Assembly: GCA_002270565.1 (NCBI GenBank)
Contig: NQMI01000001.1
Span: 765,710 to 829,709, forward strand
DNA length: 64,000 bases
Source of the DNA: Stenocarpella maydis
Taxonomy: Eukaryota; Ascomycota; Sordariomycetes; Diaporthales; Diaporthaceae
Direction: 5' to 3'
This document shows positions 45,144 through 58,112 of this stretch, piece by piece. A program made the translations under genes and the position numbers. The first letter of the stretch is position 1, and each line of letters starts with the position of its first letter. The notes under the pieces were generated by a model, which searched no databases, had not been told where the DNA came from, and saw nothing but the letters and a program-made list of their open reading frames with translations.

Positions 45144-47498
45144 GATGGGGCGGGGAGCGCCTCGGAGGAGGTCGGTACAGGTACGGCGGACTCGTGTGGG
45201 CCAGCAGGAGAGCTGCGTCCGAGGGGAAAACCGCGGGCTTGCTTCTTGTGTCGTACCGAGGGGCTTGATTGGGCCAGTTGCCTGTCAGCTGGGGAGGACT
45301 GGCAGACGGACAGAAGAGTGAGGAAGAGGGGTGAGAAGTGGTGGATATAATGAATGGATGGTTGTGCAGGAGGAGGGCGGCGGGGGGAGAGGCGGTGGTT
45401 CTGGTGATGGAGGTGGTTGTAAGGCAGAGTGAGTGGAATACCAACCAGACAGAGGGGGACCGGGCAGACGGGACGCTATATTGTAGCACGATCTAGTCTA
45501 GGAACCTAGACCATGTATGGCGTATGGACACTAGCTGGTCGTCACGGCTTGTCAAGACGGCGCAGAGAGGGCGTGTGAAGCGAGCGAGCGATTTCCGGGG
45601 CCGGGGGAAACAAAAGAAGAGATAAAGTCAGAGTCGGGCCTGGGGCCGGCCGACTAAGCTGGTGGGCACGGTGGGCACGGTCGCCCTCTCGTGCCGTGTC
45701 GACGGACTGCGCAGGACCTTGATGCGTCGATCCCCGTCTAGTGTCGTGTGCCTAGTATTCCTCTATGCTATCCGTGAGCATCGAGGGGGGGGGGAACGGT
45801 CAACTGGTCTGTCCGTCCCCACGGTTCCTCTCCAGACAAGTGTTAATCTGTGGGTGGTCCCCCCTGCGCCATATACATACACTACACTAGTGTACTGGCT
45901 GAACTCGGGTGGCCCCATGCTGGAATCTTGGCCAAATCCAGTTTTCTCTGGTGTTCTGCCCTCTTTTCTCTCGCCCCTTTTTTTAATTGTACACTACCCA
46001 AGAGACCAGGAGTCTGCTGTACATACGTACTCCGTCCATGGTATGCCCACGTACTCTGCACGCGCAGGCAGCTGTGGGGCCCATCCTGGCCCAGCGTGTT
46101 GAGCCCCGTGGCTGGCAGGCAGGCAGGCAGCGAGCTGTGCCAGGATCGGGCTCACCACGAGACTGATTGTCTGCATATTGCACTTCTTAATACCAGGTAG
46201 TCTACACAGGTAGTAATGCGCGACTGAACGAGGCATACTCGAGCAATCCTCGTTGTCGCCGCCGCCCCTCATCGCCATTTGCTCGATCAATTAGCCACCA
46301 CCACCACCCAGGCACACCTCGGCTTCCCCCCATTGGCCTTGGCGGTTGAAGCCTCCTCGAGCCCTTGCTTGTCGTCGTCTTGGCTGTTTCCACAAGTGGG
46401 ACAGCTGTGCACGACCTGGTCCCGGCCTTCAGCCTGGCCGTGACTCGTTCGGCCGTCCTACATGGCACAGCTCTTGGGCATTGTTCCGAGGGTAACGAGG
46501 CCAAAACCATCGCCGGGCACAGCGTCGCAGCAGCAGGGCTAGCCGTTGAACAACGTCATCCCTGGGAGGTCTCGGAGGAGAACGGGCTCGCCGCCAAAAC
46601 GCCGCCGCAGACGCCCAACGCCATGGCCTACCAGCAGCCTTTATTACCGCGCTGCTGGCTGCGTGTCGGTCGTTCCAGGCACGTCCTGTGCATGCTTGGC
46701 GGGCCAGGCCAGGTCGATAGGCTGTCTGGGCACACCCTCAGCTCGCAGGGACCGCACAGGCAGCCTTGTGACGGACACGGTTGCATCCCCTCTACCCTTG
46801 CTGTGCGACAGTCATCCCCGCGACTAGTGTACAAGCCTTTTCCTCTGATGGGATTAATCATGTCCTGTCGGATGCTACGTGGTTTCCACCAAGTGGCGTG
46901 TTTAGGAATGACACACCTATGTAGGTTTATACCCATACTACACTACATAGTATATCGCAGAGAAGTGGCACTGCGCTAAATAGCTAGCCTGCCTTCTGGG
47001 ACCCCTGCGGGCGTTCTTTAGGTTTACGTTTACGCAAGACAGCCTGCTATTGGATGCCGACATCAATTGATCGCAACGATGCCCCCGCTGCTCCCTGCTC
47101 GTCACCGGCCCTCTGGGCGGGCCGGCCCCGGCAGTACTCCGGACAGTGAAGGCAAGGAAGACTTGGTTCTCCCGGACGTTAAACTTCGTGGCTCCGGGTC
47201 TAGACTCCGCATGCCACGCCGCGACATGTGACATGATGGGATGCTCAAGCTCACGCTCGTGCTTGTGCCACCACGCCGCATACGCCGGACCTCGGCTTCA
47301 TCGAGCAGTAATAGGATTCTGAAATGCATCCAATGCCCCTGGTCACAGAGCCATCAATGTCAAGCAGGTTGTTTTCAGCACCTGGACATCAACTATACTG
47401 TATACCTCAGCTCTCGCTGTCTTGACCCTTCCCCCTCCCCTGCCTTGACATCGCTTCTCTTGTCCAAAAACAGTCCTATATCCGGGACGTAATCTGTC
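45144..47498. other. Intergenic region
   Basis: No supported gene. A 204-codon open frame (46365-46979, +) has no recognisable motif and weak coding character, so I leave it out. Confidence 0.5.
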
Positions 47499-49115
47499 AT
47501 GGACCAAGACAACAAACCCAAACCATCATTGGCGGGGGCGGTACTACAGCCCTAACCGGCTTGTCCGCCAGTGGACTTCGTGTACTCGACCGATTTGGAT
47601 GCTACGAGGCCATCAGGGTATTACCCGCAAGTGAGGCTAGACACCAGGAGTCAGACTCGATACCCCCCACTTCACCCCTCGTCTTCAGCCTCGGTTATCG
47701 GAGCATGTTCCTGGGCCGCCAATGGCTCTCGCGCGTGCTCTTGAAACCATCCGGAAAACAAGGACAGGCCTGCCGACCCATCACCGAGAGAGTCACCTTG
47801 GGCTACACGAAAAAGGCCTTTGACAAATGATCCGGCCGCCGCGTCTTCATCCGCTGCGACGGCCGCCCACAGGCCGAACCCGCCCGGCGGACAAGGAGGC
47901 AACATCGCGGTCGAGACCCCGGCGTCACTCGTCAATGTGTGCTGCTGGAGAAGCGTGACAGCTGGGGCGGCAGCCTGGAGAACCTGCCAGCTGAGGAGAT
48001 GGAGCGTATCTTGCCGAGACAGGTTCTCGAGGTCCGCCACGAGCAAGCCCACCAGCCACAGTCGCCTGCTCATGGCCAGGGGGAACCCCTTGTTGACGAA
48101 AGTTCTCATGCGCCCGGACAGCCCCAAGGGAAGGGCCTACTGGTGTAGGTATACCAGCATCGACCGGCTGGGCTCGAGCTGTATGCCTTCCGCGAGGATC
48201 CACAGGCTGCCAGTTCCGCAACGGCCGAGGCCGGCCCCGTGCAGTGGCTAGCTACTGATCGTCCCCGCAATGATCCCCCCCTTCGCAGTGTCGGTTCTCA
48301 CCTTGTGCACCCCCCCCCCATGGGCCAGCTCGGGACCCGGGGCCGTGGCCGCCCAGCCGTGGACCGTGTCTGGTCCAGCGGCGGCTTGCCGGCCTGGACG
48401 AAGTCGCAAACTTCATCGCCTCGGCATTTTCCGCTGTCCATCGACCCCTCTGGCGGCTGACGCACGCCCAAGGGATATTCCGCATGGCGCCCCTCCATGT
48501 CACCATCGCCATCTTCGAAACCTGCGCTGGTACTCAGATACGCCATTCCGACGCTCCTGATGCTCCTGCCCACGTCCAGGCCTGCTGCGCAATCTGGCAG
48601 CCCTCCCCGGCATTCGTAGCCGTCCTCGTCCCGGTCTTCCCCAAGGTGATAGGCTGGTGGGACCTCCTCGAGGCGCAGAACAAGAACAGTGGCAGGGCCA
48701 TCAAGGATGCGAAGGTGGGGGGCGATGAGTCGAAGGAAGGTGAGAAACCGCGAAAGGCCAGGGAAGCTCGGGGAGAAAAAGAGAGAGGGAGAGAGGGAGA
48801 GAGGGAGAGAGGGAGAGCGCGTGGAGGACCCCAATATTCCCATCGAGCTGGCCCTGGAAGCCATACGAGAACCTGGACGTCTGCTTCCTCAAGGTCGCCT
48901 ACTCGGTGCTGTTATGACTTCAGGTGGCCTTGTCGCCATCTTCACCTACACGTACCAGCACCCGAGCCTCACTCACCATCTCCGAGCTCTTGTCCGGCCT
49001 GTGGAAACATCTCGCCGCCGACCAGCTTACCGTCGGGGCTGGCGGCACCTGGGCGGCGCTGCGGCCCCGGGGGGCAACCTGTGTGCATGGCCGCTCAGCT
49101 TTCCCTCCCCCCCTG
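47499..49115 (+). pseudogene. FAD-dependent monooxygenase, degenerate (PaxM-like)
   Basis: Starts ATG MDQDNKPK, then a frame change gives TIIGGGGTTALTGL, a damaged Rossmann FAD motif. Directly after come SGLRVLDRFGCYEAIR and SLGYRSMFLGRQWLSRVL, which in intact family members lie about 35 or more residues further on, so a segment is deleted. The second FAD motif appears in another frame at about 47871-47935 (HRPNPPGGQGGNIAVETPASLVN), again too close. LPAEEMERI, ARGNPLLTKVLMR and RLPVPQRPRP (ending near 48235) follow in shifting frames. Beyond that, pieces such as DVCFLKVAYSVLL and LWKHLAADQLTVGAGG (to about 49110) may be a decayed membrane-bound C-terminal part, which is less certain. Deletions and frameshifts, not RIP, did the damage. 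Confidence 0.65.
48780..48818. repeat. GA-rich microsatellite
   Basis: About five copies of an 8-bp GAGAGGGA unit inside the monooxygenase pseudogene region, a likely site of slippage. Confidence 0.85.
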
Positions 49116-50602
49116 TATCACACAGCATGGGCCAGTCAGGACCGTCGTCCGTAGAGACCCGTTTTCGTCACTGTGAATCCTGGATGGAAATGGAGAAGGT
49201 GACATTCCGGGTTCGCCACCTTCGTCGTGATAGGTGAGGGTCTGGCTCTGGTGGGCTCCTCATGCATGGATGATACCTGTAAGGAACCATGTGAGAGATA
49301 GCGGTGACAGGTGTGCCTGGCATGTACGACTCTTTGTTTTCAAGATGCAAATCAGCCACCCCAAAATGGAGACCTGAGCGCCCTGTGTATCCATCACCTG
49401 CGCTGCACGCACACAGAATGTACGCAGCTATCCACGAGCCTAACAGGCTCCTCCTGCCTGACGGCATCGGACCCAAACCTTGGAATGGCTCGCTCGAGAA
49501 GCCCTTGGGCGGTTCTCCACCCCTTAACGCCCAATCGTTTGCGAAATGGCGAGTGGATCTGGCAGTTTCTATAGCTACTTCACCACCCCCGGAAGCTCCT
49601 CCACCCAGCCTGAGGTGCGAGTCGTAGGTCTAGAGACCATCACTGGAACTAAAACGATACTGTAGACCTTACTGTGAAGCTGGGGCTGATAGTCCCGCTC
49701 GTTCCTCCCCCCCGGGTAGTCTCGAACTGAGTGCTTGTCCCATAGCCTGTTGACTCTTCGCTCGCGGTGTGAATAAGGGAGACTTGGTCCTAGTCGCTCG
49801 TATAGGCTGAGCCGGTCCGGCCCGGCGTGGAGGTATTTCTCATACCAGCAATTCCCGCAATTGATCGGCAATGTATGCATAGCCGAATTGGTTGTCCAAG
49901 ACAATGCTCACTAGTATTGAGTCAAGTGCTTGAGTCTTATTGGCTACCAAGAGCTAAGCCTGTGCACGCTTGCTCCCCACCATTTGCCCTTCTTCTTGCA
50001 GCAGGTGGGCCACCGTACTTTGTTGTCGTGAATAAGGCGATACCCAATAGGAAATGCCATCAGACAAGTGCTTCGCTTCAGGCCTCAGACACCGGTGTTC
50101 TCACGAACCAACACATGCATCAATCCCATCAATCATAATTAATTCATAAGCTTCGTCACAAGCGAGTTATTGCCTTGCAACTTCTCTCTCGGGCCAACAT
50201 GGGAAATGTGGACGAGACCGGCATTACCAACGCAAGGAGAATTGTGAGCGGATCAAGAACGAAACCAGCCAACACAAGAAGATACTGACTCAGGCCCAAG
50301 CCCCAACATCCGCGTATGCTAGTGGTGGGCTTCACAACACCAAAAGAAAACCAAAGTCGATGTGGAGGGAGCTCCCATCAAGAAAGTACTTGCCGTGGCG
50401 TCCAGTCCCTTTCAACCATCTGATCAGCAAAGTACCTGGTACCCGTCAGTCTCCACTAGGCAACAAAGGCCATGAAAATGCATTTTGCAGATGGAAAACT
50501 GTAAGAAATGCCAAGGCTCACATGCTGTGGCACCATTTTCGCCACCACGTGCATCCTTCTGTTTTTTCCTTGTCGCACTGCTCGTCGCCTTTACCGCACA
50601 AG
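49116..50602. other. Intergenic region
   Basis: No supported gene. The + strand is open without stop from about 50152 to 50692 (HYQRKENCERIKNE...), but it has no early ATG and overlaps the last exon of the zinc-cluster gene in antisense; I treat it as unproven. Confidence 0.45.
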
Positions 50603-53560
50603 TCAGTCAACAGCGCGTTTACCATGTTGGAGGCCACAAAGGAACAACATACCGTGATGCAGCTGTTTATAATGCTTTATACCACGCCATAGCTGCTGAA
50701 CTGTGGCGAGCTGCTCGGGAGTGAGCGCTCTCAGGGGTGTCTTACTCCGAGCGTTCGAGTTCGCAGAGAAGTCCAACGGGTCAGTGCTGCAGTTGAAGTA
50801 GTGCCAAATGGCAAGGATGATGTTGGCAGACTCGTGGATTTCGCTGATGAGGTGGGCATTTTTTGGGCCCTAGGGTGGAGGTTAGTGGACAAGCCCCGGA
50901 GCCGGGAATAGGAAACCCACGTTGCCCTTTAGGTTTATATCATAGAAGCCGTGGTGATAAGCGTCTTCTGTGGCTTTGGCCAGTTCGCTGAGGAGAACAA
51001 ATGTGGCGAAGAAGACGCTCATCCAGCGGTTATACTGTCTATCGGAAATCCACGCCATAAATACCTTGAGAATTGCCTTGGTGAGAGGTTTCAGGACGCA
51101 AGATATGCGAATGCAGTCGATTTGTCCCACGACGATCCTCGGTGTACCAATCCTGCCCCCGAGTGGCGGGAATTGGAGTGGTTCGCCCAGAGAATTATCA
51201 TGGATACCTTCCTCCAGAACCGCCGACCATCCCGTAGCGTGTCCTCCCAATATGTCAGTGAAACATGGTCACGATTTCCCAATGTACGAGTGAGGATCGG
51301 GGAGAGGGGTGTGAGACACTTACTCATTGCGAACTGCAGTTCGAAGAACCCCAAGAGAAACTCCTTATCAGAGACTGACCTTGAGTAATCGGCCTTCTCA
51401 TTCTTCTTTCCGGGTGGGTGATAGAAGAAGTCCCAAGACTCATTAGCACTTGGGAGGGAGCAGAAATAACCCCAGGCCTTTTCATAGACCTCGCCAACGA
51501 TCGCGGTGCTAAAGCCTTCGATAACTTTGAAAATCGCTGGCTGACACCTGGGACTACCCAGGACGCTGTCCCGGATGTAAGATTTATACTGGGCCATCGT
51601 TTGGTGCACGTCGACCAGCGCATAGTCGCCAACTCTCTCGGAGACTACAACCTGCGCGGTCCCGTCCCACCAGTCGCGCGACGTCCTGTCGTGGTAGGCA
51701 CTTCGGCATATGCTGGCTATCTTCCGTACTTGACAAGTGAACGGGACTTGGACGAAGTCCTGCATCATTTGTATCGAGAGTGTCTTCCCCTGCGTCATCA
51801 CGTTCCGGACCTGGGCGCTTGCGCTGTCCCATCTGTCGGTGACACGCGATCCCGATGTCCTAAAGAGGACCAATTCTTGGAGTTTAAACCTGTAGCAGCC
51901 GACATGATGTAAAATCTTTTTCGAATAGTTCGAGGCGACCCGCGAACAGCCTTGACATGGCCCAGAAGGTTCCGCTGTGTCGGGTGTACACTGTGACCAA
52001 GTCAGCCTATAAATGTCCCCCTTGGATACGTATGCGCCATTCCTTACACGGATTCGCTGTAGTTTACAGCGAAGGCATGCGCCACTCCGTCTTTTCTTAC
52101 TGGTTTGTTGACGAGCATGTTCTTCCTGGGGCTTCCTCGGCTTCCGCGGGTTTTTCTCTGGTTGACCCCGACCGGGGGTTTTGACATACTCACATGTCAC
52201 CATTACCCACGGCTGTGATCCAGTGAGGCAAGACGGACACGGGGGAGTCCTAGAAGACTGCGTAGCACAGGTGCAATGCTGCTGTCCCGTATCCTGACTG
52301 TCCTCGGAGACCGTAAGGATTCCTTCCTCACCCGCACTGGCCACCATAGGTTGTGGGCTCCGTGGAGCTTGCCGTGGGCGAAACACCACAACTTCGTCCT
52401 TGTGGCTTATTTGGCCCTCATTGGGTACTTCATCGAGGCATTGTTGGTACCCGGGAGACTGCGTTGGTGAGATAGAGTTATCCAAGGCTCGTGGCAACAG
52501 CTGCAGCGGTATTTCGGTATCAAACCAGCAGTCCGGCATGAGAGAGTACACCGGCTGGGTGATATCCCATGAAAAGTTGTGAGATGGGAGCTGCTCGCAT
52601 CCTTGGTCCGGTCTAGATGTAGGGCGAGCAATAGCAGCCTGGTTTGGCGCTGGGGAATGTTGTCCTCCGCCCATAGCAACTTCATTACATCGGGCCCCAG
52701 ACAAGCAGAAGTTTGGATGGGGAAATCCGGCAGGATAGAAAGACATTGGATCTTGATATGTTTGAGTGTTGTACACCCCACCTTCTGACTGCATGTGTCT
52801 GGGGTACTGCGTCACCGGCAGCAGGGGCTCGTTTGCTAGGTGGCTATCAATTCTACCAGCACCTGGTGATGTCAATGTTTCGAAACAAAGCCCTGCCCAT
52901 TCCTTGGAGGCAGTGTTGGATGGATAGATAGATGGCGTCGAATCGAAAGCCGGTAGACTGATCTCCGTGGCGGGAAGTGAAGATTGGAAAAGGTTCACTG
53001 GTTCATGCGACCACTGCTCGAGGAATGTGGCTTCATATGAGGGCAGGCCGCTGTATGTGGGAACAATGCCAGCTCCGGATGTTTCTTGAGTGCCTGGGAC
53101 GTTTATATCCTGTATTTGGGAGATACAGGATGGGTGCTTTTGTGCAGGCCGGGATTCAGCGGCAAGGATGGTCTTCGCTTGATATGGAGGACTGTGGACG
53201 GGTTGCTCGGGTTGAGAGATTCCCAAATGCTTTTGCCAGACCTCGATATGGCCACCGGGAAAGGACTGTCTCGTCTCCTTCTTGCCTGGCTGGTCAGTCG
53301 AGCTGCCGGCGCATTCCGAGCTGGAACGGCGTCTCTTGAGTACTCCTCTAGAACCAGGGGTGGATGTATTTGGTGCCTATCAAGGTGTATCAACTTTCAA
53401 ATTGTCCGATATCATGTGACAGAGGTAGTACTGCAGATCAACTGATCTAATAACGGTGAATAGAAAAATAGAACAAATGACTGGGTGATGAGATGGGGCC
53501 CAGCCAACGAACCTCATATTTGCGGATAGGATCCATGTCGGCAGACTGGTAGAGGTCCAT
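50603..53560 (-). CDS. Zn(II)2Cys6-type transcription factor
   Basis: Modelled as five exons: 53560-53513, 53376-52048, 51990-51324, 51243-50921 and 50869-50603; introns of 136, 57, 80 and 51 nt, together 877 residues. Exon 1 is MDLYQSADMDPIRKYE. Residues 17 to about 440 are Ser/Pro/Gln-rich and disordered. The DNA-binding cluster spans the exon 2/3 junction: KKRRSGACLRCKLQRIR joined to CTPDTAEPSGPCQGC, giving C-x2-C-x6-C-x10-C-x2-C, with the last Cys 16 residues on (HHVGCYRFKLQELVLFR). The C-terminal domain has DCIRISCVLKPLTKAILKVF, RWMSVFFATFVLLSELAKAT and, in the last exon, LISEIHESANIILAIWHYFN and LTPEQLATVQQL. The cluster is central rather than N-terminal. The 51244 acceptor (GAG) is unusual, and the last few residues are uncertain. 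Confidence 0.82.
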
Positions 53561-56500
53561 ATCGCTGGGAATGACTAGGGCCCCTAAACTTGGGCAAGCC
53601 TTTCAACCTGAAGTTCCCGGCGTTTCCCTTTAGCGGTAGCCCCGTTGCACACGTTGCACTGGATGCCGCGGACGTTACCGAGACAAAGCTAATAGAGTTG
53701 CCGGTGTACAGCAGTCGGGTGATTTCCTAAGACGGTGCAGATTATCTAATGACGTTGCGTTGTTGTTGGAGTTTAGGGCTGAGACTGGGCCTAGGGCCCA
53801 GCGTGACGGCTCTCTCCTGACCGGTTTCAACCATGGGCAGTCAATCAAAAACACTCTGGACCGAGCCAGAAGGAGCTGAGGTCGATGGAAAGACCCGTGG
53901 AGTGCATTGAAAAGAATACCAAGTATTGCATGCGTCGGTCCGATCGCTCGCTACGTGGACGTAGAAAGGAAGATGGATTGCTGAGTCTGGCCTGGTGAAC
54001 GTGAGGCGAGATTATCCACTGCCAAACGCACCTAGAACATACCCAAGGTCCAAGCCCTCAAACGATAATTGTATGCCGGTTTAGCCTTCTGGTATAACTA
54101 CCTAGGTAGGTAGAGTAGAACAGAGAGATGAAGACGGATGCCACGGACTTGGGCCAACAGATCGTGGGGGGTTAAGGGAGCGGGGAGTTGATCAAATGTA
54201 ACCACAGACCAAAAGGCTCAGCAACAGTTCTGGAGCTGGTTCAAGAGCAAACAATTGCAGCAGGCCATGCTCGTGACGGCTGCAAGCAGATCCTTTGGAG
54301 CCATGGTTGATATCACAAACAGCTGCTGCCGGTTGTCCCGCGGCGGCGACCGATTGGCTGTTCTGCAGGAATAATCGCCTGCAAGGTCAACAGAATGGAA
54401 GGACACCCTTGGGATTGGTGCATATGCATTGTGCAAACCACAGGGTGCATCACGGCGTCAGCCTTGCTGGTATGGCCCCAAGTAAACCGCATATTCTGGT
54501 CTGCGTTGGTGGCGATGCTGAGGTCTGACTTTGCCATGGACAGTCAGCTAGTCGACAAGCTGTCAATTCTCGCTGGGCTTGTCTGAAGATTAGCTTCACA
54601 TTCACATGAGGGCGACGGACATTATCCCGGGGAGTTCGCCTGGAGCTCAATGTTAGCAAGGTACATGTACCCAGGCACGGTGGATTTTGTTGGGTGCGGA
54701 GACGGCCAGGATCGTACATAGGGAGCTGGTCACGACATGGGTGTTGTAGCTGGTGTGGGAGGAGCAGCAACCTGAGGCTCCAGCGAAGACAGCCGGTGTC
54801 GGCAGCCGCTGGATGCGGATATTAATCTCCTTGAAGGCGGTTTTGGCCTCCGGCACACGGTCTCGCAAACAGGGTACCTAGGTAAGTTGGCCATTGCCTT
54901 CTGGGCAGACGGGCCAGGTCTATGTGGCAACTTTATTGTGCCCCCCTCCCCTTTTTCCCACCCAGAACAGGCGCAACACTCTTCCTGCCTAGACAATGAC
55001 TCCTACCCAAGCTGTGAGACAAGGTTTCGTCATGCCTACATATGGGGAATGAAGCGAGAAGGGAAACATGGTCTGAGAGTCTCCTGGGTACTGTGGTGTA
55101 ACCACCTGGGCAATTATCAGACACTTCGAAGTCGTCCTGGGCGAACTCGGGGTTTCCCTGTACATTAATTTGCGTCTAGCAGGGCATAGATACCTGGAAA
55201 TTGACATACGTGTGGAAGTGGCATTTCAACTAGGCGTAGCGAGATATTTCCCGATCCCCCGAGATCTCCCTTACGGGGCTCTGTGACGGAAGTCTAGGTG
55301 TCGGAGAAAACGTACAAAAGGCCCTCCCCCTCCCTCTTCCGGGGCAGTCATCTACACCATCTTTAGAATCAAGGATTGGAATGGATGGAGAGAAAATCAT
55401 CACTGAACTCGCATGATTACTCTGATGCCATTCGCTTTGCATCGTCTCTGCGTTGTGGCAGTTAGTCTCGCGCCGCGACGATCGTCGACCAGTGGTTTCA
55501 AAGCCTAGGTAAGCGATGGTGTCCTTGCCACCAAGAACCCTGATTTCCACCCAATGGGACGCTCGTTGAGGACTGGGAGTGGAAGCTCGATGCTGATTTG
55601 TATTTACGGTGGGCTTTACTCCAGGTCAAGCCCACACACCAAAAAGCCTGTCGAATATCACACCGAATCCAAGAGGCTCTAGCCTGATTAATATGAGTCT
55701 GATTCACCGAGGTGGGGAGAATGTCTCAATTGTAGGACTCCGATTACTGAGGTAGTGCATTAACAGAGTCAGGAAAGGCTTAGGAGCATCAAAGCCTGGA
55801 GAGGAGGGTGTCACAAAGTAGCAACCCCCGTACCATCCCTCCACGTTCCGAGCTGGCCCGGGCATGCTGTTGCTTAGGAGAGTTTGCTTGGGCTAGGCTA
55901 GGTACCGCAGCCACCCCCCCCCCCAATTAGCTCAAGTGCTGTCAAGGTAATAAACTACCGTGGTCAATTTTGATATCATGACATGCTTCGATAATTCTCT
56001 CACATCATACCGGCCTGCTAGTGCCCGGACCATAGCGTTTGAGTACCATAGCCTTTCTGACAGCCGGGGGGAACTCCGCTGCCGTGGCTTGAGCCAGCTG
56101 CGGGCCTTCTCCTAATTTGCTGGCCTTGTTCTCATAGTCACCATCATATTACGTTGACCTGTCTTCGACGTTGCTATTTTCGCCGGAATTCTTTGCCGTG
56201 TTTGCCGTCTCTTGACCCAGATGAAATCTTCCTAGAGACTCTTCACACGAGGATAGGGCCGCACAGGCCTCCGAGGTGCAAAGGGGGGCGCCTTAAGGGC
56301 ACTTAACCTACTAAAGCCCCGCCGCCTTTTTCGGGATAACGTGCAGACTGGTCTACATGGCCTGACCCACAACGAGAATCTCGATGACACCCCCCTTCGC
56401 GGAGTCAAGCAGTGAAAATGACATATTCTTCACATAGTCGGAGAATTATTAACAGCAATAGCGGTGTGTGTTTGTCATGATACAAGCGAGTGGACAGTCA

Positions 56501-56983
56501 CCGGACATCCCTCTGTTGCATCTGCGGCTGCCGTACTTGTAAAGTCGTCTCCTGTCTTCCGGCCTTGACGTTGTATGGCAACTGAGAGGCTGACTCGTGG
56601 ACAATCACCAGAGGTGTATTCTCAACATAACCTTCCAGTGGCCCGGGTACAGGATCAACTAGTCCAGTATACAATGTGTGTTTCCGTTTCAGAACCAGGG
56701 ACGGACTACACTACATAACAGTTGCATTTCATTGGTGTGTTACCGGGGAGCACGTGGGTCACTGATGATGTCGCAGGCTCCAGAATATCCACTGGGCAGG
56801 GTATGAAGCTTTGACAGCTCCACATGCCTGTGCCACACGTCCTAGCAAGCGTACTAGCCCAGTACAGTCCTTATGGTTTAATTTTTGTTAGCTTAATATA
56901 AGATGGATACATCTGGAGAAGTGAAGAATATGAAATTTATCTTCAAACTCTATAGCTACAAAAGTCCTGTAACTTATTTCCCA
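53561..56983. other. Gene-free region before the A+T-rich block
   Basis: No supported gene. TACCTAGGTA palindromes at 54099 and 54875. Open frames are short and on both strands. A+T content rises towards the right end. Confidence 0.5.
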
Positions 56984-57420
56984 TAACGTGATTTATCAGG
57001 AAGTGGCCAGGTACCACATGTGGCTACCCTGATTTTCCATACAAAAAACGTCTGTGCCAACCCTGCTAGAACCCTCAAACTAAGCCTAAAATGGATGCAA
57101 ATTTCAGGATAGCTTAAATTTTATATACTTTAGTTACTATTTTTTTACAGGAATTTCGGAATTTTACTACGTAAGCTATATCAGAAAAACGAAATTATAG
57201 GATCTAAAATCAAACTTCTTAAATAATTAAGCGAAAAAATTCTAAAATTCCAGAAAAAATACTATAGCTTATTTTTATACTTATAATCAAACCCTGAAGA
57301 CTCGGTCTATATTGGGCCTAGTTTGAGCGTTATAGCAGGGTGTGCACGGACGTTTTTTTGTATAGGAAAGCAGGGTGGCCTACTTCCTGGTCCTGGTCAC
57401 TTCCTGGTACCTTACGTTAA
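56984..57420. mobile_element. MITE-like element with ~100-bp inverted repeats
   Basis: The left arm (about 56984-57087) and the complement of the right arm (about 57313-57420) read in parallel: TAACGT, CAGGAAGTG, a run ending TACAAAAAACGTCTGTGC versus TACAAAAAAACGTCCGTGC, then ACCCTGCTA and CTCAAACTA. The interior (about 225 bp) is A+T-rich and non-coding. It is a hairpin-type non-autonomous element of about 437 bp. The outermost ends are approximate. Confidence 0.75.
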
Positions 57421-58112
57421 CTTAATTCACCAGTTAGCTAATTATACTACCTAGCTAATTAATTTTAGCAAATCACTCAACTTTTAATAACCTTAATACT
57501 TACTAGACATAACAAGATTAACTAAAGTTAATATTAATTAATATTAACTACCCTTAATTACTTATTTTTAATTAATTTAGTTACTTTAAAGAAGTAAGAA
57601 AGTTATAATATTCTCTCCTAAGTATAAGGGTTACTAATGGCCTTAATTATTTTTTAAAACTATATTTTATTTAAGTATAGTTATTTACTAGCCAAACCAT
57701 AAACTTTTTTCTAAGACCTTTACTATTTAATAAATCTCTTTTAAAAGCCTTTATAGTTTTTTTACTTTCCTTAAATATATCTTATCAATTCTTAACTTTA
57801 TTTCCTTTAGGTTTTAAATTTACTTTAAATAGCTTTTATAGCTTTTTAAAGTAATAATAAGAGTCTTAATCTTAATTAATAATATATATTTACCTACTAT
57901 ATTATAATTTCTAAGCTTTAGTATAGCTCTTACTTTAGCCTATACTTAATTATTATACTTAATACTTATATATATTTTACTATTATCTCTTTATTAGCTA
58001 TATTTATTTAACTATTTAAAGCAAGGAAGCATAATTATTATATATTAGTAGTATTATAAAAGTAATTTATTTAAAGTTATAAGGAATTAGCTATATAAAC
58101 TTGATTAATGTA
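57421..58112. other. A+T-rich DNA, left of the pogo element
   Basis: Very A+T-rich, no open frame of note. The part from about 57731 to 58070 is a diverged direct repeat of 60595-60890 on the other side of the transposon. Confidence 0.6.
57731..58070 (+). repeat. Diverged direct repeat, left copy
   Basis: Aligns with 60595-60890 by shared blocks in the same order: CTTAAATATAT, TTCCTTTAG/TTCCTTAG, TTTTTAAAGTAATAAT/TTTTAAAATGATAAT, a TTAATTA-ATATATTTA stretch and TATATTATAATTT. Differences are spread throughout. Confidence 0.6.

Noticed and set aside
46365..46979. 204-codon + strand frame
   Set aside because: No recognisable domain, no signal, mixed composition and no supporting splice structure; likely chance in GC-rich DNA.
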